Assembly (NCBI GenBank): GCA_964529745.1
Contig: CAZGZR010000042.1
Span: 1-23,883 of the forward strand
Reading direction: 5' to 3'
DNA: 23,883 bases
From: RBG-16-57-9 sp964529745
GTDB lineage: Archaea; Thermoproteota; Bathyarchaeia; TCS64
Shown: positions 8,393 to 15,418 of the stretch, in pieces
Numbering within the stretch: position 1 is the first letter of the stretch
Layout: the number at the start of each line of letters is the position of its first letter
The notes under the pieces: model-generated
The model's input: only the letters and a program-made list of their open reading frames with translations
What the model was told of the DNA's origin: nothing
The model's database searches: none
Made by a program: the position numbers and the translations under genes

Positions 8393-9334
8393 CCGGGGTC
8401 TAACCTCCTCCATGAATCTCCGCATGTTCACCAATTCTTCTCCGAAGTGGAATCGGAGTATGAAGTGAGTCACCCCGACGCCCAGGTAGCCCTCGATTCT
8501 CTCGGCGAGCTCGTTGGGCGTTACCACCATGACCGGGTTCTGTCTGCCGATGTACCTGAGGTAACGTTCGTCCCTCGTCGGCTCAGCTGCCTCCGGATTG
8601 TCCACGATCCTGATCATCAGCCCCGCTGACTTCCTTATCTCGTCGAAGTCTCTTCCTACGTCCTCGCAGTGGCTGCGGAGTACGCTGAACCGCTCCTCGA
8701 AGAACTCTGGAGAATAGGTCCACGAGAAGTTGACGGCGTCGGCGTGCTTGGCTGCCACCCGCAGAGTCTTGGTACCTGTGCCACCAATCCATATGGGCAA
8801 CGGTTTCTGGATGGGCTTGGGTATGCAGAGGGTGTCCTTCACACTGTAGTACCTACCCTTATAGGTGGCCTTAGGCTGGGTCCACATCCGTCTCGCGATC
8901 TCCACAGCCTCGTCGAGCTGCCTGATCCTTCGGCCGGCAGCCGGGAAACGGTAGCCGTATGCGTCGTACTCGACAGCCTTCCAGCCGGCGCCTATCCCGT
9001 AGTTGAGCCTTCCACCCGATACGTGGTCGAGGCTCGCCGCCATGTTGGCCATGAGAGCCGGGTTCCTATAGCTCTGGGAGGCTACCATGGCCCCCAGCCT
9101 CAGCCTCGACGTGTCACGGGCCAGCGCGGTGAGCACGGTCCAGCACTCCAGGCAGTTTATGTCCAACGAGTCGTCCGTCATGAAGAAGTGGTCGGAGACC
9201 CAGATGGACTCGAAGCCGAGGCGCTCCGCCTCCAATGCTACCTCCCGGATGTGCTGGTACGTGAAGCCGTACTGGGGTTCTATCTGGACCCCGAAATCAA
9301 TGGTCTCCATGCCATATGCTACGCATCGACGCAT
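8384..9334 (-). CDS. LLM-class flavin/F420-dependent oxidoreductase
   Basis: The product is 316 residues with the luciferase-like TIM-barrel pattern. An N-terminal VQIEPQYGFT strand is followed by a LGFESIWVSDHFF motif, then LRLGAMVASQSYRNPALMANMAASLDHVSGGRLNYGIGAGW in pieces typical of the F420-binding class. PLPIWIGGTGTKTLRVAAKHAD follows in the middle, and a C-terminal helix resembles those of F420-dependent enzymes. Archaeal members usually use F420; FMN is possible. The ATG at 9334 gives eight extra residues before the family-like start at Met9 (9310). No clear ribosome binding site is seen for either, but GGTAAAAG at about 9362-9369 lies near -30 of the upstream ATG, favouring a leaderless start there. 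It is convergent with UbiD (9-bp overlap) and divergent from the alpha/beta hydrolase. The substrate cannot be predicted. Confidence 0.85.
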   Translation of the reverse strand: MRRCVAYGMETIDFGVQIEPQYGFTYQHIREVALEAERLGFESIWVSDHFFMTDDSLDINCLECWTVLTALARDTSRLRLGAMVASQSYRNPALMANMAASLDHVSGGRLNYGIGAGWKAVEYDAYGYRFPAAGRRIRQLDEAVEIARRMWTQPKATYKGRYYSVKDTLCIPKPIQKPLPIWIGGTGTKTLRVAAKHADAVNFSWTYSPEFFEERFSVLRSHCEDVGRDFDEIRKSAGLMIRIVDNPEAAEPTRDERYLRYIGRQNPVMVVTPNELAERIEGYLGVGVTHFILRFHFGEELVNMRRFMEEVRPRLR

Positions 9335-9397
9335 TAAACGTTTAGACTTCGCGGCAACTCTCTTTTACCAGGAAAAACCTATAATAAACGTGATTCT

Positions 9398-10192
9398 ATG
9401 ACGGGAATTCCTGAGCTCGGAGACGGAGAGCAGCAGGTATTCTTCAAGGCGGGGGGAGAGTGGTGCTACCTCTGGACCCCCGAATCATTCAAGGCGGACA
9501 CTCCCACGGCGGTGGTCATCCACCACCACGGTAACAGGGGCTACGTCAAGGAGTACACCGCCGACTGGCTGGAGGAGCCCCGCAAGATAGGGTTCCTCAA
9601 GGCCGTGATGAGCAACGACGTGGCAGTCGCAGGCAGCCACGCGTGTGGCAACCACTGGGGCAACCCGTGCAGCGTGAAGGCCAACGGCGCCCTCCTCGAC
9701 GCATTGGCAGCGTCGCCCCACGTGGACCCGGAGCGCGTCGGGCTGATGGGCGGGGGCCTAGGCGGACTGCTCATATGGAACGGCGTACTGGGCCCCATGA
9801 GGGGGCGGGTGAAGCAGGCTGCGGTGATGCAGGCGGTGAGTAGCATCGAGTCCATCATAAGGGACCACAAGTTCAAGGACCAGCTGCTGGCCGCCTACGG
9901 TCTGCCGCCGGACATGCCCGACGACGAGGCCGTGGAGAGGCTCGCCGCCTCGGACCCGCTGCCCAGGCTCCAGAAGTTAAAGAAAGGAGTACCCCTCCCC
10001 CGGACCGCCATATACCACGGCGCCGAAGACGACAACGTGCTCCCCGACGCCAACGCCGTGGCCCTCGCGGAGGCACTCCGGGCGGCGGGGGCAGAAGTCG
10101 AGCTGGAGCTCTTCCCCGGAGTGGGCCACAACACCTATGGCATGGGCGAGGAGATGCAGAAGAGACTCAAAGCCTTCTTCTCCACTCTCTAA
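9398..10192 (+). CDS. Alpha/beta-hydrolase (dienelactone-hydrolase-like), nucleophile Ser replaced by Gly
   Basis: The product is 264 residues with a recognisable alpha/beta-hydrolase order. An early strand with HHHGNRG (oxyanion region, about 42-48) is followed by the nucleophile elbow at 115-123, the acid in HGAEDDNVLP (Asp211) and the catalytic-type His244 in PGVGHNTYG. The elbow should read G-x-S-x-G but reads G-G-G-L-G, so residue 120 is Gly (codon GGC, 9755-9757). An AGC serine codon would differ by one base. The acid and His remain, so the protein may be inactive as an ester hydrolase, may use another mechanism, or the base may be an error or a strain mutation. Length and strand order otherwise match dienelactone-hydrolase-type enzymes. 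It sits between catabolic enzymes and is divergent from the LLM gene. A GTGAT stretch just before the ATG could be a weak ribosome binding site. Confidence 0.8.
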   Translation: MTGIPELGDGEQQVFFKAGGEWCYLWTPESFKADTPTAVVIHHHGNRGYVKEYTADWLEEPRKIGFLKAVMSNDVAVAGSHACGNHWGNPCSVKANGALLDALAASPHVDPERVGLMGGGLGGLLIWNGVLGPMRGRVKQAAVMQAVSSIESIIRDHKFKDQLLAAYGLPPDMPDDEAVERLAASDPLPRLQKLKKGVPLPRTAIYHGAEDDNVLPDANAVALAEALRAAGAEVELELFPGVGHNTYGMGEEMQKRLKAFFSTL

Positions 10193-10245
10193 CCCATGGT
10201 TAAACACATAACGCGCCCAGACATTGGTTTGCCACAGATGCGCCC

Positions 10246-11136
10246 ATGGAGCTGAAACACGTAACCGAAGACATCTCCTACATCCCGGGAGCCATCAACG
10301 TTGGCGTCATAACAAACAGGGACAAAGCGATCCTGGTCGATACAGGACTGGACAGGGACTCTGGCAGGAACATCAGAAGGCTGCTGGAGGGGGAGGGCGT
10401 CCAGGTCACCGCCATCGTGAACACCCACAGCCACGCAGACCACTTCGGCGGCAACGACTACCTAGTCAGGAACACGGGCGCCAATGTCTACGCCCCGGAG
10501 GTGGAGGCGGGCATCATACAGAACCCGCTGCTGGAGCCCATCTACCTCTTCCACGGCGCCGCCCCCATCAGGAACCTACGGAACAAGTTCGTCCTCGCCA
10601 AGCCTTCACCCGTCCACCACATACTGAGACACGGAGAGGCGACGATCGAAGGCAGGGAGCTCACGATCGTACCTCTGCCGGGGCACAGCTTCAACCAGAT
10701 AGGCGTGCTGGTGGACGACGTGCTGTTCTGCGCCGACGCCGTGTTCAGCGAGCGCGTCATAGACAAATACAGGATACCCGTGGTCCAGGACGTGGGGAGC
10801 CACCTGGAGACACTGAAGAAGCTGAGGGAGACCAGCCACGCACTGTACGTGCCCAGCCACACGAAACCCACAGGTGACATCACCGCCCTCGCCGACAGAA
10901 ACCTCGACGTCGTCGAGTCCATCTCGTCGGACATCCTCGGGCTTCTGGACAAGCCTAAAACTGTGTCTGAGATACAGGCGGAGCTGTGTACCGGCTACGG
11001 GCTGGACCTGGACGTCGTTCAGCAGTATTACCTGATCCACACCACCCTCATGGCATACATGGGCTACCTCTACGAAGAGAAGAAGGTAGATATCCAGCTT
11101 GAGGGTAACTCACTGCGCTGGGCCAGAGCCCGGTGA
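10246..11136 (+). CDS. MBL-fold metallo-hydrolase with C-terminal helical domain
   Basis: The product is 296 residues. The metallo-beta-lactamase fold is clear. Asp32 is in the early VDTGLD strand. The H-x-H-x-D-H motif is complete (His61, His63, Asp65, His66). His147 is in PLPGHS, the bridging Asp164 in FCADAVF, and His205 in VPSHTKP. All ligands for a two-metal site of the glyoxalase II type are therefore present. Residues after about 215 form a helical, winged-helix-like tail (VSEIQAELC to YLYEEKKV) as in the LACTB2/ArsR-tailed subgroup. Likely substrates are thioesters or other esters, but nothing fixes which. The ATG at 10246 fits the start of the fold; no ribosome binding site is evident. 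It lies 53 bp after the hydrolase gene on the same strand, so co-transcription is possible, although GGTTAAACAC upstream could be a separate TATA region. Confidence 0.87.
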   Translation: MELKHVTEDISYIPGAINVGVITNRDKAILVDTGLDRDSGRNIRRLLEGEGVQVTAIVNTHSHADHFGGNDYLVRNTGANVYAPEVEAGIIQNPLLEPIYLFHGAAPIRNLRNKFVLAKPSPVHHILRHGEATIEGRELTIVPLPGHSFNQIGVLVDDVLFCADAVFSERVIDKYRIPVVQDVGSHLETLKKLRETSHALYVPSHTKPTGDITALADRNLDVVESISSDILGLLDKPKTVSEIQAELCTGYGLDLDVVQQYYLIHTTLMAYMGYLYEEKKVDIQLEGNSLRWARAR

Positions 11137-11160
11137 GGCTCATCGATGGCCAGCCATAGT

Positions 11161-11166
11161 CTTATC
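11161..11166 (+). promoter_or_regulatory. TATA-like element for a leaderless amidase transcript
   Basis: CTTATC is centred about 27 nt upstream of the ATG at 11190. No Shine-Dalgarno lies between them, consistent with transcription starting at or next to the start codon. Confidence 0.35.
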
Positions 11167-11189
11167 ACCCCCGAAACTACGGTAAAACC

Positions 11190-12641
11190 ATGCCCGACGT
11201 CGTTGAACTCACCGTAGCCCGGTTCCACTCGGGCCTCAGGGAGGGCGCCATAACGTGCCGCGACATCGTTGAGGCTTACCTGAGACGCATCGAAAAGTAC
11301 GATAAACCCACGGGGCTCAACGCCTTCGTCGTCCTGAACCCCGATGCCTTGAGAAGGGCCGACGAGCTCGATGAGGAGTTCAGAAGAACAGGTGAGCTGA
11401 GGCCTCTGTATGGCGTGCCCGTGGCCGTCAAGGATAACTACGACACAGTGGGACTCCAGACCTCGGCGGGGAGCCTCGCCATGAAGGGAAGCACGCCCCC
11501 GGACGATGCCTATCAGGTGAGGAGGCTCCGGGATGCGGGTGCTGTGGTGCTGGGGAAGACTAACATGGCGGAGTGGGCGTTCAGCCCCTACCAGACGGTG
11601 AGCAGCATCGCAGGCACCACCAGAAACCCATACGACCTTGAGCGCGTCCCCGCCGGGAGCAGCGGCGGCACAGCCGCAGCAGTCGCCGCCAACCTTGCCC
11701 TCGTGGGCTTGGGGACCGACACGGGTAACAGCATCCGGGGCCCCAGCAGCCACTGCTGCCTCGTCGGTATACGCAGCACCATGGGTCTCACCAGCCGCGA
11801 CGGCATAGTGCCTCTGTATCTGAGGAACGACGTCGGCGGCCCCATGTGCAGAACCGTCGAGGACTCCGCCCGCTTACTCGACGCTACAGCAGGATACGAC
11901 CCGGCCGACCCGGTAACGAGGCTCAGCGTAGGAAAGACGCCGGATAGCTACACGGAACACCTAGACCCAGCCGGGCTGGAAGGCAGGCGTATCGGAGTGT
12001 TCAGATACTACACGGACCAGCCCACCACCGATCCCGAGGTACTCAAGATCTTCGAGCAGGCAATAGATGATCTGGACAGCGGCGGAGCCGAGATAGTGGA
12101 CCCCCTCGCGATCCCCGGATTTGAGGAACTGACCGAGGACATCTGGTGCAGAACCTTCCGCCGCGACCTGGAGAGCTACCTGGCGTCCCTCCTGGACCCG
12201 CCCCACAGGACACTAAAGTCCATCGTGGACAGCGGCCTCTACAGCGAGTACATCGCCGACAGGCTGAGGGAGATGCTTGAGGCGCCCGAGCCGAGTTGCG
12301 GCGACGTTTACACCGAGCCCAAGAACATCAGGCTGCGGGACGCCGTAGTCGGGGCCATGGACGAGGCAGATATAGACGCCATGATCTACCCCACATGGAG
12401 CAACCCGCCGCGGCTAATCGGAGACATGGATAGCCCCCACGGCGACAACAGCCAGAAGATACCACCCCACACCGGGCTCCCGGGATTCACCGTCCCCATG
12501 GGGTTCACCCACGCCGGCCTCCCAGCCGGCCTCCAGATGGTAGGCCGGCTCTTCAGCGAGCCAACCCTGTTCAACGTCTCATACGCATACGAACAGGCGA
12601 CGAGGCACAGGAAGCCCCCCGAAGGTTTCCCCGGTCTATAA
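11190..12641 (+). CDS. Amidase-signature family enzyme
   Basis: The product is 483 residues, the usual length for amidase-signature hydrolases (GatA, FAAH, bacterial amidases). The Ser-cisSer-Lys triad is intact. Lys81 is in GVPVAVKDNYD, cis-Ser157 in AGSSGGT, and the nucleophile Ser181 in TDTGNSIRGP. The spacing of 24 between the two serines equals that of FAAH. The family cleaves amides to acid plus ammonia or amine in the cytoplasm. It is unlikely to be GatA proper: no GatB or GatC is nearby, and the sequence after the core (SSHCC rather than the usual PAAxCG) differs. The neighbourhood of hydrolases and decarboxylase points to catabolism of amides (inference). The start is the ATG 27 nt below a TATA-like element. 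A T-run follows the stop at 12650-12656. Confidence 0.88.
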   Translation: MPDVVELTVARFHSGLREGAITCRDIVEAYLRRIEKYDKPTGLNAFVVLNPDALRRADELDEEFRRTGELRPLYGVPVAVKDNYDTVGLQTSAGSLAMKGSTPPDDAYQVRRLRDAGAVVLGKTNMAEWAFSPYQTVSSIAGTTRNPYDLERVPAGSSGGTAAAVAANLALVGLGTDTGNSIRGPSSHCCLVGIRSTMGLTSRDGIVPLYLRNDVGGPMCRTVEDSARLLDATAGYDPADPVTRLSVGKTPDSYTEHLDPAGLEGRRIGVFRYYTDQPTTDPEVLKIFEQAIDDLDSGGAEIVDPLAIPGFEELTEDIWCRTFRRDLESYLASLLDPPHRTLKSIVDSGLYSEYIADRLREMLEAPEPSCGDVYTEPKNIRLRDAVVGAMDEADIDAMIYPTWSNPPRLIGDMDSPHGDNSQKIPPHTGLPGFTVPMGFTHAGLPAGLQMVGRLFSEPTLFNVSYAYEQATRHRKPPEGFPGL

Positions 12642-12649
12642 CCCACCTG

Positions 12650-12656
12650 TTTTTAA
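12650..12656 (+). promoter_or_regulatory. T-rich element: amidase terminator and TATA box of the next gene
   Basis: TTTTTAA lies 9 nt after the amidase stop and is centred about 27 nt before the GTG start at 12680. It can therefore act both as a T-tract terminator and as the TATA box of a leaderless methyltransferase transcript. Confidence 0.4.
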
Positions 12657-12679
12657 CCTGAGTCGCCGATTCGATCACG

Positions 12680-13276
12680 GTGGAACCTGTGATCCCTTGG
12701 TTAAATCTGGGACTTATGGTCTACTCCTCGATCTTGTTCCTGTACTTCTACGTTTTGAGCGTGTCCCCGGCGGGCCTCGCAAAGGTCGTGGGAGACGAGG
12801 CCTACGCCAGGTGCGCGAGGTACCGTCAGGCGGCGATGCTCTTCGAGTTCTTGGCGGCGGCGGGGTACGTCGTCTACTTCTATCACCCTCTTCCCGTGCC
12901 CCTCCCCCGGACTTTTCCCTGGGGGTGGAACGTATCCAAGGCGCTTGGGCTCCTCATAGGCGCGCCGAGCATGTACATAATGCTGCGAGGGATGAGGGAT
13001 GCAGGCGAGGAGTCTCTGACGCCGGACAAGGGGCGGGCCATGTTCGGAGGAATATACGAGCGCGTTAGGCATCCGCAGGCCACGGGGGAGGTGTTCCTGA
13101 GGTTCACCATGGGGCTGCTGCTGAACTCCCCGTTCCTGGTGCTCTTCAGCCTCATCGACATCCCCATGTACCTGGTGATGTGCAAGGCCGAGGAGCAGGA
13201 TCTCATACTCAGGTTCGGAGACGCCTACGTCGAGTACATAAAGACTACGGGGGCGTTTATCCCGAGGAGGAGATAA
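12680..13276 (+). CDS. Isoprenylcysteine carboxyl methyltransferase-like membrane protein (ICMT/PEMT family)
   Basis: The product is 198 residues with four to five hydrophobic segments (about 6-28, 50-68, 86-104 and 133-165). The conserved C-terminal block of the ICMT/phospholipid methyltransferase superfamily is clear. GGIYERVRHPQATGE matches the SAM-binding G-x-Y-x-x-x-RHP pattern, and AEEQDLILRFGDAYVEYI matches the EE-x2-L-x3-FG-x2-Y-x2-Y pattern. A basic IPRRR tail ends the protein. Family members methylate prenylcysteine, phospholipid head groups or other lipid-linked groups at the membrane. The substrate in archaea is mostly unknown. The start is GTG at 12680 (leaderless from TTTTTAA). 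An alternative GTG three codons in (12689) has GGTGG upstream. The stop lies 2 bp from the convergent acetyltransferase stop. Confidence 0.8.
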   Translation: MEPVIPWLNLGLMVYSSILFLYFYVLSVSPAGLAKVVGDEAYARCARYRQAAMLFEFLAAAGYVVYFYHPLPVPLPRTFPWGWNVSKALGLLIGAPSMYIMLRGMRDAGEESLTPDKGRAMFGGIYERVRHPQATGEVFLRFTMGLLLNSPFLVLFSLIDIPMYLVMCKAEEQDLILRFGDAYVEYIKTTGAFIPRRR

Positions 13277-13278
13277 CC

Positions 13279-14523
13279 CTAGAACTCCTCTATGGTCACG
13301 GGTCTACGCTGAGCATGGAACAGCAGGTCTAGTGTATCGACGTAGCCTTCATCGGAGACCTCGGCCAGCCCCATCATCCAGAGCTTCCTGAAGTCCACCA
13401 CCCCCATTATGAGGGACGAGAACCACGCCACGTCGAGAGTTGCCTCCACGTCGTAGCCGCCCTCATCCATAACTAGGGGGTTCCCGTCCTTGAAATGGAT
13501 GACCACGGTGCCGTTGTTCTCAGGCAGGAAGCTGTCCCGCACCGTGAGCTTGACCCTGAGGTTGACGCCGTTGAAGCAGTGGCCGGCTAGCTCCTCCCAT
13601 ATGCCTTGGGTGTCCATGACCCTGTACATTATGCCCACGCCCTGTATGTTGGTCTCCTGGCTCGTGTAGAACATGCGGGGCGCCCCGTCACGGGGGTCCC
13701 TAGGGACGAAGTGCAGGTCGTCGTCCATGGTGTTCAGCACCACCTTTTCCACCTGGTCGAGCTGAGCGCCCAGGAAACCCAGCAGCCCCCGGAGCGCATC
13801 AGGGGTCTCGTATATCATCGTGTGTACCTCAAGGTTCTGGAGCAGCTCGTGATCCTCCCTAAGCTTCTTGTAACCGAACGCGGCGAAGCCCCTCACCATA
13901 CCGCCTTCCCTGTACCCCACCACCTTGAAGAGACCCATGAACCGTTCGAAGTAGCTGGCCTTCTTCTCTATCATGCCGTGGGTCCCGTGGGCATACCTAT
14001 TGAAGCACGAGGTCAAGGCATCCACGTCCGCGTCGCCGAGGTACGAGACGCCCTCTCTGGTGCCCCGGGGCAGATCCCCAGGCCTGAACTTGTACTGGTT
14101 CATCTTCCTGCCGTACCCGTACCCCATCCTCACGTAGTAGTCCGGCCTGAACGGGTAGAGGACCGCGAGCTTGGCGCCCCTGCCACGGTAGTGGCGGTGG
14201 GCGAACTTCATCAACTCCTTGGAGACGTGCATCTTCCTGTGAAGGGGGTCCACGCAGACGTTTCCGACGCCTCCCACGAGGACCTGGGTGCCATACAGCG
14301 TCATCTTGAAGTCGTGGAGCCTCATCCCCCCAGCCATCTCGCCGCCCCTGTAGCAGCCGTAGTAGTTGACGCTGTCGTCCATGTTCTGCGTGGCCTTCAT
14401 GCGCTCGATCCAGCGCTGCCTCCGCTCCTCCGACACGTCTGTGAACATTGCGGGGTAGGAGTCCAGCGTGATCCTCATATAGTCCCTGAACTCGTCGTCC
14501 CTGATCCGCCTGACCTCGCTCAT
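13279..14523 (-). CDS. Eis-like GNAT N-acetyltransferase with C-terminal SCP2-like domain
   Basis: The product is 414 residues, the size of the Eis family (two GNAT domains plus a sterol-carrier-like domain). The acetyl-CoA loop follows V-x-V-x-P-x-H-R at about 89-96 (VCVDPLHRKM), but His99 stands where the pyrophosphate loop usually has Gly. YYVRMGYGYG at about 129-138 matches the Eis segment with the catalytic Tyr. Residues from about 300 to 405 fit an SCP2-like fold (VVIHFKDGNPLVMDEGGYDVEATLD region). The chain ends in Phe. In mycobacterial Eis the C-terminal Phe carboxylate is a catalytic base, so this ending is meaningful. Eis enzymes acetylate amines including aminoglycosides; the physiological role here is unknown. 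AAAAGATAAAG on the plus strand (14544-14554) gives a minus-strand TATA about 26 nt before the ATG, suggesting a leaderless transcript. It lies just downstream of the oxidoreductase operon, same strand. Confidence 0.85.
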   Translation of the reverse strand: MSEVRRIRDDEFRDYMRITLDSYPAMFTDVSEERRQRWIERMKATQNMDDSVNYYGCYRGGEMAGGMRLHDFKMTLYGTQVLVGGVGNVCVDPLHRKMHVSKELMKFAHRHYRGRGAKLAVLYPFRPDYYVRMGYGYGRKMNQYKFRPGDLPRGTREGVSYLGDADVDALTSCFNRYAHGTHGMIEKKASYFERFMGLFKVVGYREGGMVRGFAAFGYKKLREDHELLQNLEVHTMIYETPDALRGLLGFLGAQLDQVEKVVLNTMDDDLHFVPRDPRDGAPRMFYTSQETNIQGVGIMYRVMDTQGIWEELAGHCFNGVNLRVKLTVRDSFLPENNGTVVIHFKDGNPLVMDEGGYDVEATLDVAWFSSLIMGVVDFRKLWMMGLAEVSDEGYVDTLDLLFHAQRRPVTIEEF

Positions 14524-14560
14524 GCCCTGAAAATAGATCGGTGAAAAGATAAAGTAATGG

Positions 14561-15418
14561 TTACCTGAGTTCGTCTATGAGCTTCTCGACGTCGGCCCTT
14601 GGGGGCTGCCTCACGAGGGGCCCGTCATTTAACGCCGGGAAGCTCGTACGGTACGGCGGCTTCTCCTCCTGGTAGAAGACGCCTATGGGGATGCGGTCCC
14701 CCCACTCCAGTGCCTTATGGTATGCAGCATCGAAGTCCCCCACGTCGTGGTCCTCGTTCTCCAGCTTGTAGACCCGCTCCTTGTAGAACTGGTACGTGTC
14801 CACCCTGTTGAAGGTCACGCAGGGCTGAAGCACGTCCACCAGCGCGAAGCCGGTATGCTTGATGGCCTTCTTAAGCACCTCGGTCATGTGCCTGGGCTCC
14901 CCAGAGAAGGTCCGGGCCACGAACGAGGCGTCGCCGGTTAGCGCCTGGGTGAGGGGGTTGACGGCGGTCTCGAAGCTGCCCCTGGGGCTGGTCTTGGTGA
15001 CGAACCCCTTCTTGCTCGTGGGGCTCGTCTGCCCCGTGGTTAGCCCATATATGAGGTTGTCGTGAATCACGTAGGTCATGTCCACGTTCCGCCTCGCTGC
15101 ATGGGCCAGATGGCCCAGCCCTATGTTGAAGGCATCGCCGTCCCCAGCGAACCCGATCACCGTTAGATCATGGTTCGCCAGCTTGATGCCTGTCGCCGCC
15201 GGCAGCACCCTGCCGTGGATGGAGTGGAAGCCGTTAACGTTGATGTAGTCGGTGAACTTGCCGTGGCAGCCTATTCCCGTCACGGCGACCACCTCCTCTC
15301 GCCTCAGACCCAGATCAACGAGGGCCTGCTTCACGGTCATGAGTATCGCGAAGTTGCCACAGCCGGGGCACCACGTGTTGGTGGCCGGGGTCCCGAAGTC
15401 CTTCATTGATAACATCAT
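14561..15418 (-). CDS. 2-oxoacid:ferredoxin oxidoreductase, beta subunit
   Basis: The product is 285 residues. This subunit binds thiamine diphosphate and the single [4Fe-4S] cluster of the enzyme, which oxidatively decarboxylates 2-oxoacids to acyl-CoA and reduces ferredoxin in the cytoplasm. Cluster ligands expected for archaeal two-subunit enzymes are visible: Cys17 and Cys20 (TWCPGCGN), Cys51 (GIGCHG) and Cys200 (LQPCVTFN). The TPP/Mg2+ motif GDGDAFNIG (92-100) and DNLIYGLTTGQ (120-130) are intact. The start codon overlaps the alpha gene by 4 nt (ATGA) and directly follows a perfect GGAGGTGAT. A second ATG follows at once and a third at Met5; the first is kept. Specificity (pyruvate, 2-oxoglutarate or branched-chain) cannot be read by eye. 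Confidence 0.93.
   Translation of the reverse strand: MMLSMKDFGTPATNTWCPGCGNFAILMTVKQALVDLGLRREEVVAVTGIGCHGKFTDYINVNGFHSIHGRVLPAATGIKLANHDLTVIGFAGDGDAFNIGLGHLAHAARRNVDMTYVIHDNLIYGLTTGQTSPTSKKGFVTKTSPRGSFETAVNPLTQALTGDASFVARTFSGEPRHMTEVLKKAIKHTGFALVDVLQPCVTFNRVDTYQFYKERVYKLENEDHDVGDFDAAYHKALEWGDRIPIGVFYQEEKPPYRTSFPALNDGPLVRQPPRADVEKLIDELR

Noticed and set aside
11190..12641. Glutamyl-tRNA amidotransferase subunit A (GatA)
   Set aside because: No GatB or GatC neighbour, and the residues after the nucleophile differ from GatA; kept as a general amidase-signature enzyme.
13606..14544. 312-codon open frame on the plus strand
   Set aside because: It lies fully antisense to the Eis-like gene, which has clear motifs; its His/Val/Pro-rich product looks like a GC-rich shadow frame.
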